64,000 bases of DNA from Aureimonas sp. Leaf324 (GTDB lineage Bacteria > Pseudomonadota > Alphaproteobacteria > Rhizobiales > Rhizobiaceae). The position numbers and the translations under genes were made by a program. The notes under the pieces were generated by a model. It was not told where the DNA came from. It saw only the letters and a list, made by a program, of their open reading frames with translations, and ran no database searches. The stretch spans positions 1-64,000 of the forward strand of contig NZ_LMOH01000026.1 of assembly GCF_001423245.1 (NCBI RefSeq), given 5' to 3'. Below are positions 44,181-53,248 of the stretch, in pieces (the stretch's first letter is position 1; the number at the start of each line of letters is the position of its first letter).

Positions 44181-44705
44181 ACGGCGACGGATCGCTATTC
44201 CCGTCGACCCTTGATTCAGTCAGCGCCGCGTGCGGTCGACAGGTCGGGCGCCGGTCCCGCTGAGGCTTCGGAGCGGCGCCCGGCCTTCTTCCCTGTAGAT
44301 CGCCCGATGCCGAACGAGCGCGGATGGTGCCCGCGCAGGCTCAAGAGCTGCACGCCGAAGGCACACGAGGCGTCGTCCATCGATGCGCTGGACGGCCGCT
44401 GCCGTCCGGTCGAGCCACGGGCGATCCGGCCACACGGCTGGACTTCGGGAGCCAGCGGCCATGGCTGCCCATCCTTGCCACTCCGACAGACCCGGTTGGC
44501 TTGAGGGTCGCCGTCCCCCTCTTCATGGCAGGCGCCGGGCCGTCATCCGAGTTTACCAACGGCACGAGACGGCGGGCGGCGGATCGCCGACGCGAAAGCC
44601 CGCCATCGATCAGAAGCCAGATCGGCAGGCACGACGATTCGACGGGGGATCGGTGAAGAGGAATTCGTTTCCCGAAGGCGGATGTCGCTCTTTCCAGTCC
44701 ACGGC
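44181..44705. other. Intergenic gap before repeat copy B
   Basis: No gene or RNA can be supported in these 525 bp. Open frames on both strands are short or low-complexity. The gap separates the convergent ribbon-helix-helix and AsmA genes; its right-hand continuation is the dispersed repeat. Confidence 0.4.
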
Positions 44706-44890
44706 AAGCGCCTTCGACCGGGTCGGATGGTCGGCACGGAGGTGATCTCGTCTCGTGGCGAGGCGCGGAGGAGGGAGCGATGCCGTCCCATCGGGACCGC
44801 CGAGCAAAGCCGGAGCGAAGCGAGAGCGCCCCGCCGCGCAGGCGGGCGTCCGAAAGATGACCACGACCGTTCAACCCGATCGGACAGTGC
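44706..44890 (+). repeat. Dispersed intergenic repeat, copy B
   Basis: It begins AAGCGCCTTCGACC, has GGGTCGGATGG at 44720-44730, GAGCGATGCCGTC near 44775-44787, CGGAGCGAAGCGAGAGCGCC, a G+C-rich internal palindrome and GATGACCACGACCGTTC, and ends just at the AsmA stop codon. Its two ends are imperfect inverted copies of each other. The differences are mostly transitions, as expected if G.U pairs in an RNA hairpin are tolerated. Confidence 0.75.
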
Positions 44891-47800
44891 CTAGAAGCCG
44901 TTGGGGTTGGATACGCCCGGCAGGCCGCCGAAACCGGCGGCGGGCGCTGCGGCGGGCGGCGGCAGGGGTTGCAGCTCGAAATCGGACGGCGGAGGCCGGG
45001 ACGTCGGCGGTGCGGGGGGAAGCGCCTCCCGGGCCGCCTGCGCCGCGGCGGCGCGCGCCGCCTCCTCGCGCGCGGTGGCCTCTCGTGCCGCTTCGGCCCG
45101 GCGCGCGGCTTCGGCCTCGGCCTCGCGCCGCGCGGCCGCCTCACGCTCGCGCGCGGCGCGCTCGGCTTCCTGCCGAGCCGCCTCCTCGCGAGCGGCGGCC
45201 TCCTCTGCCTCGCGCTCCCGGCGGAAGGTCTCGCGCACCGTCTCGCGCTCGCGATAGACCCGCGCCTCGCGCCGCAGCCGGACGGTCTCGCGCAGGTCGT
45301 CCTCGATCGCCTCGATCCGCTCCTCCTCGCGCCGGGCACCAAGCGCCGAAAGATAGGTCGAGAGCGGCCGGATGTTCGCCTCGACGGTCGGCTCGGCGAG
45401 AGGGCCGGCGATGCGGTAGCCGACGCTCGGCGGCGCATCCGCGATCGCGTCGTCGGCGGGGGGAACGAGCGCGAGCACGAGACCGGCGTCAACGCGCTGC
45501 GAGCGGAGGTCGAACGCCGCCGTCCCCTCCAGCGACGCACCGTCGAAGGCATGTCGGACCGGCGCGGTGCGCAGCACGCCCGCCCCCATCGTCCAGTCGG
45601 CAGAGAGCGTTCCGAGCGACGCGCTCGAACCTTGCGACAACCGGTCGACCAGGGCGGCGACCGCCGGCTCGCCGGTCTCGAACCCTTCGGCCTCCGACGC
45701 TTCGAGGACGGGCGGCAGGAGATCGGGTCGAACGCCGGCAAGGCGCGCGCCCTCGACGCTCATGCGGCCGCGTCCGTCGAGCGAGGCGAAGAGCGCCGGC
45801 CAGTTTTCGCCGCCGCCGGACGCCGCGCCCGAAAGGTCGAGACGGCCGGCGAAGACGCCGTTCGCGGTTTCGATCGGCTGGCCGCCGAGACGCATGTCGA
45901 GCCGGGTCGACAGGATGCCTGCCGCATTGCGAACCTCGCCGGAGCCCGTCAGCTGGCCGCCCGCAGCCGTCTCGGCGGCAAGGCCGGACAAGGCGAGGCG
46001 TGTTCCGTCGCCAGCCACGTCGGCCGTGACGTCGGACAGCGACAGCCCGAGCCCGGACGCTCGGGCCACCGTGGCGGCGATCTGGAACTCGCGCGCCGGC
46101 AGGAGCGGCGAGGCGAAGGGCGTCGGCACATCGCCGGCCGAGGCGTCGGCCAAGTCGACCCCCGCCACGAGCGTTCCCATCCAGTCCAGCGACAGCGTGG
46201 ACACGTCGAGCGTGCCGGAGACGGGCGCGCCCTTCGGGGCCGACAGGGCGCCCGCGACCTGCGAGCCGTCGATCGTCGCGGCAAGGTCGCGGAGCGTCCA
46301 GCCGCCGTCCGCCCAGGAGAGCCGCGCCGTGCCGGATGCCGGCAGGCCCTCCAGCGGCTGGCCGAAGGCGAGACCGAGGCGCGTCGCCCAAGGGGCCGCA
46401 TCTTCGCTCGCCAAGCGCAGCGACAGGTCGGCCGACTGCAGGCCCTCGGCGCCGATCGTCGCCGTCCCATCCGCCGAGGCCTCGCTGCCGGTGGAGCGGA
46501 GGGTCAGCGACACGTCGGCCGCAGCGCCCGGCATGCCCGAGGCTGTGAGTTTCACATCGAGCGGCACCGTCGCGCCGATCGGCAAGGAGGACAGGCCCGC
46601 CTGCGCCAGGAGCCGGTCCGCATCGGCCTGGGCGAGCGACAGGTCGAGGCCGAAGCGCCCGTTGCGCTGGGTGGCGGCGAGCCCGTTCTCGATCGCAAGC
46701 CGCAGCGCGACCTCGGTGCCTCCGGCGCGTCCCGACAGGTCGAGCGCGAGATCGTCGCGGTTGGCGCCTTGCGAGGCGGCCGTGCCCCCGAGCGTCAGCG
46801 GGCCGAGCGTCGGCGCGCGGCGTGACAGCGTTGCGGCGAGCGGGCTGTCCGGCAGGCGGCGGCGCAGGAACTCGGCAAGGCCCGAGGGGTCGTCGGCCGA
46901 GATCTCGAGGCTGAGATCGGGCCGCAGCGTCCCGAACGGGTCGAGAAGGGTTCCTTCGAGATGGATGTCGGCGCCCGCAAAATCGCGCGCGTCGAACGCT
47001 GCGATGTCGACGAGGCCGCGGTCGAGCGAAAGGTCGGCATCGAGCCCGGCGGCCTGGAAGTCGCCGAACCGGGCGGCGCCGGTGGAGAACTGCACCTCGA
47101 AGCGTTCGCCCTCGCGCGGCGCGCCCTCGCGCAAGGCGAGAAGCCGCGCGAGCGCCGCCACCGGCTCGAGGTCGACGCCCTCGCCCGTCAGATCGATCGC
47201 GGTGTTGCGGCCTTCCGGTCGGACGGCGCGGCGGATCGAGCCCTTCAGGCCCTGTCCGTCGAGATCGATCTCGAGCGCGTCGAAGCGCTGGTCGGTCGGC
47301 GTCAGCTCGACATTGGCGGAAAAGCCCGCCCGCTGGAGGCGCGCGAGCGCCGGGTCGGACACGCCGGCCGCCCAGCCGAGGAATGCGGCCGGCTGGCGCG
47401 CGGCGACGAGCAGGTCGCCCCGGAAGCCGGGCTCGTCGTCGGTGCGCAGGACACCCGAGGCCTCCACCAGCGTGCGGCCGGGCAGTTCGGCCGAGAGCGA
47501 CTGGAGAGACCAGCCCTCGGTCGCGGGCGAGCCGGCCAGCGAGACGTTGCGGATCGTCGTGTCGCCGACGGTCACGAGCGGCAAGGCGAGGCGCACGCGC
47601 CCCGGCATGCGCGGCGTCGGCAGCCGCGCGAGGGCCGCGCGCAAGGCCTCGATCCGGGCCGCCAGTCCCGGCGCCTCACCGCTCGGGGCGGCGGGCGGCG
47701 CGATGCGATCGACGTCGATCGCCTGACCGTCGAGCTGCAGGTCGAAGCGCGGGATCGTGCCGATGTCGATCAGCGCCGAGCCGGTCGCGACATAGGGCTG

Positions 47801-48658
47801 CTGCGGATCGCCGACCTCGGCCCTGAGGTCGCTCGCGCGCAGCGAGGTCGGCGTCAGGTCGAGCCGGGCGGTCATGCGCGAGGGCGGCAAGATCGCCGTC
47901 GGCTTTCCGTCGCGGCTCGCCGCCGGGTCGATCGGGCTCGAGACGCTGAGCGTGCCGCCGGCCAGCGGCTCGCCGTCGATCGTCGACACGATCGCATCGA
48001 AGGCGGCGCGCGCGTCGAGCCGCTGCGAATCGATCGTTAGGCGGGCGGCGAGCCGCCCCTCCCCGGCCCCCGTGCCGGTCGAAAGCGAGACGGCCAGGGG
48101 CTCGCCGTCGGCGAGCAGCGTCGCGCTGCCGGCAAAGGGCCCGCGCAGCGACTGCGCCGAGAGGATGCCGTTGACGTCGGTCAGCGCGATGCGACGCCCC
48201 GAGCGGCGGTCGGAGAGAAGCGCCGAACCGTCGGCCACCACGATCCGCTCCAGCACCACCGTTTCGCGCGGCGGCGCGGCGCCGGGCCCGACCGGCCAGC
48301 GGATCGCGCCGTCGGGCTCGACCGGGAGACTCAGCGCCGGGCCGTCGATCTGCATGTCGAAGATGCGGATCTCGCCCGACAGGTAGGGCGCCAGCTCGGC
48401 GTCCATGCGGAAGGCGCGCGCCGTCAGCACCGGGTCGGCCGGATCGTCGCCAACGACGACGTCGGTGAAGAACAGGGACGGGAACGGGAGGAGCCGGGCC
48501 GAGGCCGTGCCGCGCACCGCGACGCGCTGCCCGAGAATGCGCGACGCCTCGGCCTCGAAGCTCGCGCGGTAGGTCGTCCAGTCGATGAAGGACGGGCCGA
48601 CGAGAAGCGCGAGGAGGACGACCACGAGAAGGCCGCCCAGCGCGATGAAGAGCTTCAT
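44891..48658 (-). CDS. Large AsmA-family envelope protein
   Basis: A 1255-residue protein with one N-terminal membrane anchor (residues 3-21) and the AsmA start KLFIALGGLLVVVLLALLVG, then FIDWTTYRASFEAEASRILG. The body is thousands of bases of beta-rich repeats with DLSLRLASED-like segments, matching the bridge-like lipid-transfer fold of the AsmA/TamB clan. The last 180 residues are unusual: an arginine/glutamate/alanine coiled coil (REREAEEAAAREEAARQEAE) and a proline-rich tail. It is divergent from uvrD. A role in lipid transport to the outer membrane is inferred from family. Confidence 0.85.
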   Translation of the reverse strand: MKLFIALGGLLVVVLLALLVGPSFIDWTTYRASFEAEASRILGQRVAVRGTASARLLPFPSLFFTDVVVGDDPADPVLTARAFRMDAELAPYLSGEIRIFDMQIDGPALSLPVEPDGAIRWPVGPGAAPPRETVVLERIVVADGSALLSDRRSGRRIALTDVNGILSAQSLRGPFAGSATLLADGEPLAVSLSTGTGAGEGRLAARLTIDSQRLDARAAFDAIVSTIDGEPLAGGTLSVSSPIDPAASRDGKPTAILPPSRMTARLDLTPTSLRASDLRAEVGDPQQPYVATGSALIDIGTIPRFDLQLDGQAIDVDRIAPPAAPSGEAPGLAARIEALRAALARLPTPRMPGRVRLALPLVTVGDTTIRNVSLAGSPATEGWSLQSLSAELPGRTLVEASGVLRTDDEPGFRGDLLVAARQPAAFLGWAAGVSDPALARLQRAGFSANVELTPTDQRFDALEIDLDGQGLKGSIRRAVRPEGRNTAIDLTGEGVDLEPVAALARLLALREGAPREGERFEVQFSTGAARFGDFQAAGLDADLSLDRGLVDIAAFDARDFAGADIHLEGTLLDPFGTLRPDLSLEISADDPSGLAEFLRRRLPDSPLAATLSRRAPTLGPLTLGGTAASQGANRDDLALDLSGRAGGTEVALRLAIENGLAATQRNGRFGLDLSLAQADADRLLAQAGLSSLPIGATVPLDVKLTASGMPGAAADVSLTLRSTGSEASADGTATIGAEGLQSADLSLRLASEDAAPWATRLGLAFGQPLEGLPASGTARLSWADGGWTLRDLAATIDGSQVAGALSAPKGAPVSGTLDVSTLSLDWMGTLVAGVDLADASAGDVPTPFASPLLPAREFQIAATVARASGLGLSLSDVTADVAGDGTRLALSGLAAETAAGGQLTGSGEVRNAAGILSTRLDMRLGGQPIETANGVFAGRLDLSGAASGGGENWPALFASLDGRGRMSVEGARLAGVRPDLLPPVLEASEAEGFETGEPAVAALVDRLSQGSSASLGTLSADWTMGAGVLRTAPVRHAFDGASLEGTAAFDLRSQRVDAGLVLALVPPADDAIADAPPSVGYRIAGPLAEPTVEANIRPLSTYLSALGARREEERIEAIEDDLRETVRLRREARVYRERETVRETFRREREAEEAAAREEAARQEAERAAREREAAARREAEAEAARRAEAAREATAREEAARAAAAQAAREALPPAPPTSRPPPSDFELQPLPPPAAAPAAGFGGLPGVSNPNGF

Positions 48659-48853
48659 GCGTCATGCCTCCTTCCCACGAGCGCGCGTCCGGCCGCCCGA
48701 GCGGCGGCGCCGTTCCTCGTTCTTGCGGCATAAGCCGCGGAAAGAGCAAGGCGGCCGGCGCCACAGACCACGGGAAAGGCAGCCCTTGGCGACGGTGGCG
48801 TCTTGATCCCCTGTTCCCCTAGTGTTCCCCGCGAAATCGATTAAGTAGGGGCG

Positions 48854-51520
48854 ATGGACGAGACACGTGATCCGAACGCCGCCCCCGCAGGCCGGCCGAA
48901 GGGCGGCATTGCCGCGCGCGCGCTGGCCGCACGCGGCGGGCTGGTCGCGCCGAACGCGGCCGAATACCTTGCGGGGCTGAACCCCGAGCAGCGCGCCGCG
49001 GTCGAGACGACCGAGGGTCCGGTGCTGGTGCTGGCGGGCGCGGGCACCGGCAAGACACGTGTCCTGACGACCCGCATCGCCCATATCCTGGCGACCCGCC
49101 GCGCCTTTCCGTCGCAGATCCTCGCGGTGACCTTCACCAACAAGGCCGCGCGCGAGATGAAAACGCGAATCGGCCATCTCGTCGGCGGCGAGGTGGAGGG
49201 CATGCCTTGGCTCGGCACCTTCCACTCGATCGGCGTCAAGATCCTGCGGCGCCATGCCGAGCTGGTGAACCTCAAGTCGAACTTCACCATCCTCGACACC
49301 GACGACCAGATCCGCCTGATCAAGCAGTTGATCCAGGCCGAGAACCTCGACGACAAGCGCTGGCCGGCGCGCACCTTCGCCAACCTGATGGACGGCTGGA
49401 AGAACAAGGGCCTGACGCCGGACAAGATCCCGGAAGGCGACGCGCGGGCGTTTGCCAACGGCAAGGGGCGCGAGCTCTACCGCGCCTATCAGGACCGCCT
49501 CGTCAGCCTCAACGCCGCCGATTTCGGCGATCTCCTGATGCACCCGATCGCGATCTTCCAGAACCATCCGGACGTGCTCGCCGACTATCACAAGCGCTTC
49601 CGCTACATCCTCGTCGACGAGTACCAGGACACCAACGTCGCGCAGTATCTCTGGCTGCGCCTCCTCGCCCAGCATTCCGCGGTGCGCGCCGAGGCCGGCC
49701 AGGACAAGGTGAACGTCTGCTGCGTCGGCGACGACGACCAGTCGATCTACGGCTGGCGCGGCGCGGAGGTCGACAACATCCTGCGCTTCGAGCGCGACTT
49801 TCCCGGCGCGACCGTGATCCGGCTGGAGCGCAACTACCGCTCCACCGAGCATATCCTCGGAGCGGCGGCCGGCCTCATCGCCAACAACGAGGACCGGCTC
49901 GGCAAGACGCTCTTCACGGACCTGCGCGATCCCGAGCACGAGAAGGTGACGGTTAACGCCGGCTGGGACTCGGAAGAGGAAGCGCGCGCCATCGGCGAGG
50001 AGATCGAGCAGCTCCAGCGCAAGGGCCTGAAGCTCAACGACATGGCGATCCTGGTGCGCGCCTCGTTCCAGATGCGCGAGTTCGAGGACCGCTTCGTCAC
50101 GCTGGGCCTCAACTACCGCGTCATCGGCGGCCCGCGGTTCTACGAGCGGCAGGAGATCCGCGACGCGCTAGCCTATTTCCGATGCGTCTGCCAGCCGGCC
50201 GACGACCTCGCCTTCGAGCGGATCGTCAACACGCCGAAACGCGGTCTCGGCGACGCCGCGATCCGCCTCCTGCACGACTACGCCCGCGCCAAGGGCCTGC
50301 CGCTCATCGCGGCGGCGGCCGACATCGTGCAAGGGGACGAGTTGAAGCCGCGCCCGCGCGCCGCGCTTGCCGACGTCGTGCGCAACTTCGAGCGCTGGTC
50401 GGGGCTCCTCTCCACCATGCGCCACACCGATCTCGGCGAGATGATCCTCGACGAGTCCGGCTATACCGAGATGTGGCAGGCCGACCGCTCGGCCGAGGCG
50501 CCGGGGCGGCTGGAGAACCTCAAGGAGCTCATCCGCTCCATGGACGACTACGAGAGCCTGCCGGGCTTTCTGGAGCATATCGCCCTCGTCATGGACGCCG
50601 AGCAGAACGCCGAGACCGACGCCGTCTCGATCATGACGCTGCATTCGGCCAAGGGGCTGGAGTTCGAGACCGTGTTCCTCCCCGGCTGGGAGGAGGGTCT
50701 CTTCCCGCACCAGCGCTCGCTCGACGAGGGCGGGCGTTCGGGTCTGGAGGAGGAACGGCGCCTCGCCTATGTCGGCATCACGCGCGGCAAGCGGCGGGTG
50801 AAGATCTGGTTCGTCTCGAACCGGCGCATCCACGGCATGTGGCAGTCGACGATCCCGTCGCGCTTTCTCGACGAACTGCCCGAGGAGCATGTCGAGGTGA
50901 TGGAAGCCTCCGCCTCCTACGGCGGCTACGGTGCCGGCGGCATGGGCGGCTACGGCGCTTCGCGCTGGGACGGCAATGCCTTCTCGACCTCGTCCTACGG
51001 CACGCCCGGCTGGCGGCGTGCGCAGGCGTCGGGCGGGGCCGGCGGCTATGCCGGAGGGCGCGGCCGCGCGATCGAATACGGCGAGGGCGGCGTCTCGGGC
51101 TCGGACACGCGCTCGCGCGCGGCGGCGACCGCCGACAAGTACATCGCGCGCGACGGCGCAGGCGGTCGGTCGCCCGGCAGCGTCGAGGAGGCACCGGCGA
51201 ACGGGCCCGACCGGTCGGGCTTTGCGGGCCGGCTGACCGACCCGTTCTCCGCCAACCGGTCGCGCGGCGCCAACCAGCCCCCGCGAAAGGGCGGCGGTCT
51301 CTACTCCTCTGCACGCGCCGGCGGCCCGCGCGAGATCGAGGGTACCCTCGTCGCCAAGTCGGTCGCCGACGAGCCGAGCCGGTTCTCGGTGGGTGACCGC
51401 GTCTTCCACATCAAGTTCGGCGGGGGCACGGTGGCGCTTGTCGAAGGCAACAAGCTGACGGTGGACTTCGACCGCGCCGGACAGAAGCGGGTGCTCGACG
51501 GGTTCGTGGAGCCGGCCTGA
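48854..51520 (+). CDS. uvrD: UvrD/PcrA-type DNA helicase
   Basis: A superfamily 1A 3'-5' helicase of excision and mismatch repair, 888 residues. The Walker A motif AGAGTGKT is at residues 61-68, motif II is LVDEYQDTN, motif III GDDDQSIYGWRGA and motif VI RRLAYVGITRGKRR. After the helicase core a glycine/serine-rich linker of about 130 residues (near 700-830) leads to a small beta-rich C-terminal domain (VGDRVFHIKFGGGTVALVEG) that binds partners in PcrA. A 35-residue N-terminal extension precedes the core. ATG 48854 has TAGGGG upstream. Confidence 0.94.
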   Translation: MDETRDPNAAPAGRPKGGIAARALAARGGLVAPNAAEYLAGLNPEQRAAVETTEGPVLVLAGAGTGKTRVLTTRIAHILATRRAFPSQILAVTFTNKAAREMKTRIGHLVGGEVEGMPWLGTFHSIGVKILRRHAELVNLKSNFTILDTDDQIRLIKQLIQAENLDDKRWPARTFANLMDGWKNKGLTPDKIPEGDARAFANGKGRELYRAYQDRLVSLNAADFGDLLMHPIAIFQNHPDVLADYHKRFRYILVDEYQDTNVAQYLWLRLLAQHSAVRAEAGQDKVNVCCVGDDDQSIYGWRGAEVDNILRFERDFPGATVIRLERNYRSTEHILGAAAGLIANNEDRLGKTLFTDLRDPEHEKVTVNAGWDSEEEARAIGEEIEQLQRKGLKLNDMAILVRASFQMREFEDRFVTLGLNYRVIGGPRFYERQEIRDALAYFRCVCQPADDLAFERIVNTPKRGLGDAAIRLLHDYARAKGLPLIAAAADIVQGDELKPRPRAALADVVRNFERWSGLLSTMRHTDLGEMILDESGYTEMWQADRSAEAPGRLENLKELIRSMDDYESLPGFLEHIALVMDAEQNAETDAVSIMTLHSAKGLEFETVFLPGWEEGLFPHQRSLDEGGRSGLEEERRLAYVGITRGKRRVKIWFVSNRRIHGMWQSTIPSRFLDELPEEHVEVMEASASYGGYGAGGMGGYGASRWDGNAFSTSSYGTPGWRRAQASGGAGGYAGGRGRAIEYGEGGVSGSDTRSRAAATADKYIARDGAGGRSPGSVEEAPANGPDRSGFAGRLTDPFSANRSRGANQPPRKGGGLYSSARAGGPREIEGTLVAKSVADEPSRFSVGDRVFHIKFGGGTVALVEGNKLTVDFDRAGQKRVLDGFVEPA

Positions 51521-51651
51521 GCGCCCCGCTCATCCGGGTGCTGCAAGCGCGCGGCAGTTCGATCTGATCGCATGACGGGGCCAACCTGGCGGTATTCGTC
51601 CGCGACGGGGTCGCCTTGCCACGTCTCGGAAAGACGGCCTGATGCTCGCGG
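51521..51651. other. Intergenic gap before repeat copy C
   Basis: Nothing further is recognised between the uvrD stop and the dispersed repeat; no terminator hairpin of its own is evident. Confidence 0.35.
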
Positions 51652-51816
51652 AGCGTTTGCGAGCGGGTCGGATGGTCGGCACGCGGGGTGAGTTCGGTTC
51701 AAGGCAAGGCGCGAGGATCCGAGCGATGCCGTCGCATCGCGACCGAGGTACAACGCCGGCGCGGAACGGGCGCGAAGGACGATGACGACCGTTCGACCTG
51801 GTCGGAAAGCGTTTCA
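51652..51816 (+). repeat. Dispersed intergenic repeat, copy C
   Basis: It begins AGCGTTTGCGAGC, has GGGTCGGATGG at 51665-51675, GAGCGATGCCGTCGCATCG at 51721-51739, CGCGGAACGGGCGCG and GATGACGACCGTTC, and ends GGTCGGAAAGCGTTT. Its first and last 31 bp pair at 21 positions as inverted repeats. It is shorter than copies A and B because the internal G+C-rich palindrome is missing. The remaining gap to 52039 shows no gene. Confidence 0.75.
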
Positions 51817-52039
51817 GGCCCGAGCGAGAGAGGCATGTGCATGTCCCGTCGCGGTCGCAGATCAGTCCCCGGGATCAGCGTTGCGCCCGCGCGAGCCAGT
51901 TCAGCCACCGAGCCGGAACGCGCGATCGACGACCCGGCTCCCGCAGCGTGACACGGATCGTCCGACCCGAACGCAGGAAGGGCGAGACGCCGACGCCTCG
52001 CCCTTCCCGTCTCGTTCGTCGATCGCCCGGCCTAGTCGG

Positions 52040-52606
52040 TCAGGATACGCCGGCCAGAAGCTCGTGCACGCGGCGCAGATAAGCTTCGGTCTGACGGCAC
52101 TTGGACTCGGCCTCGAGCGCCCGCTGCTCGGCGCGCTTGGCGCGCATGTCGGCTTCCCACTCGTGGTACTCGGCGTCGCGCAGCGCCGTCTCGGCGGTGA
52201 CGACCCGTTCTTCCGACTGGCGAAGCCGCTCCTCGAGCGACTGGATGTGCGTCTGCAGCCGGTGCTGGTCCTCGGCCGAACGGTCGGCGAGCGCCTTGGA
52301 CTGCTTCTCCAGTTGGACGAAGCGTTTCTCGTAGGCGCGGATCGTCGCCGCCGTGCGCTCGACCAACGTCAGCGTGCGCGTCCAGTCGGTCGGCGACGGC
52401 TCGATCGTGAGATGGCCGACCGCGAGCGCCACGGCGTTGGCCGGAGCGGCGCCGGCCGGCACCGTCTCGACCTCGGCGGCCTCGGGCACGGCGGCCTCGT
52501 TCGCCGGGTAGAGCGTCGTCACCTCGGCCCCGCGCGTCCCGTCCGACTGCACCATCACCTCGGCCTCCAGCTCGGGAAAGGAGGCGGGCTCGCGAACCGC
52601 GCTCAT
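52040..52606 (-). CDS. Coiled-coil protein (third of a three-gene cluster)
   Basis: A 188-residue protein. The N-terminal 70 residues are acidic and Pro/Ala-rich; from about residue 80 to the end there is a long coiled coil (IRAYEKRFVQLEKQSKALAD, LEERLRQSEERVVTAETALR). There is no membrane segment or signal. Its ATG overlaps the stop of the preceding coiled-coil gene (ATGA), so the two products are probably made in step and may associate. No named family is recognised. Confidence 0.68.
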   Translation of the reverse strand: MSAVREPASFPELEAEVMVQSDGTRGAEVTTLYPANEAAVPEAAEVETVPAGAAPANAVALAVGHLTIEPSPTDWTRTLTLVERTAATIRAYEKRFVQLEKQSKALADRSAEDQHRLQTHIQSLEERLRQSEERVVTAETALRDAEYHEWEADMRAKRAEQRALEAESKCRQTEAYLRRVHELLAGVS

Positions 52607-53079
52607 TCGTCGATACCGAGCCGCCCGCTGGCGAGCGCGGCGCGCAGTTCGGCCTCGGCGCTGTCCTCGTTCGACAGGACCTGCCCGAAGCTGCCGACGA
52701 TGGTGTCGTGCATCTTGGCGAGCCAGGTCTCCGCCTCGGCGGCCCGCGCTTCGGCCAGACGCACGCGCGCCTCGGTCTCGGCCAGCCGCACCTCGGCCTC
52801 GTCGAGCTGCTCCTGCAGCGAGCGAATCTCCTCGCTCGCCCGCTCGGCGTCGAGACGGTGCTCGATCTCCATCTCGGTCGCGCGCTCGTCGCGGATGCGG
52901 ATCGCCTCGCTCGCCTCGCGCACGAGGTCGAGCGCCGCCGACCAGTCGCGCGCGGCGCCCGACCGGTCGTTGTTGGAGACCAGGACGAAGCTGCCGTCGG
53001 TGCGGCCGGAGCCCGCATGCTCCGAGACACTCTGACGAAGGCTCACGCCGATCTCTTCGCTTGCACTGTTGGCCATCAT
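52603..53079 (-). CDS. Coiled-coil protein (second of a three-gene cluster)
   Basis: A 158-residue protein with a coiled coil from about residue 45 to 125 (RASEEIRSLQEQLDEAEVRL, AETEARVRLAEARAAEAETW) and short non-coiled ends. ATG 53079 is chosen because AAAGGAT is 5 bp upstream; another ATG follows at once. It has no signal or membrane segment. It lies 169 bp after the large coiled-coil gene and overlaps the next. It shares the N-terminal half-plus-coil plan of its neighbour and may be a paralogue. Confidence 0.66.
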   Translation of the reverse strand: MMANSASEEIGVSLRQSVSEHAGSGRTDGSFVLVSNNDRSGAARDWSAALDLVREASEAIRIRDERATEMEIEHRLDAERASEEIRSLQEQLDEAEVRLAETEARVRLAEARAAEAETWLAKMHDTIVGSFGQVLSNEDSAEAELRAALASGRLGIDE

Positions 53080-53248
53080 GCCGATCCTTTGCCGCCGCTC
53101 ACGCATCGCCGCCGAGGGCTCTCCCCGAACCTTCGACCATTTCCCCGCATCCCATCAATAGGTTGCGGTGCATTTCCTTCCGGCCGCAGGCCGCGGATCG
53201 CTCGGGCCGGGTCCTCGCCCGCCCGAGCCGGTCGCGGCCGCCCGGCCG

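Noticed and set aside
45489-48764. Long alternative frames across the AsmA gene on both strands
   Set aside because: Composition typical of out-of-frame translation in high-G+C DNA; the AsmA frame has the anchor, start and family features.
49207-51409. Long alternative and antisense frames inside uvrD
   Set aside because: They are Arg/Ala/Gly-rich, match no family and disappear where codon third positions are less G+C-biased.
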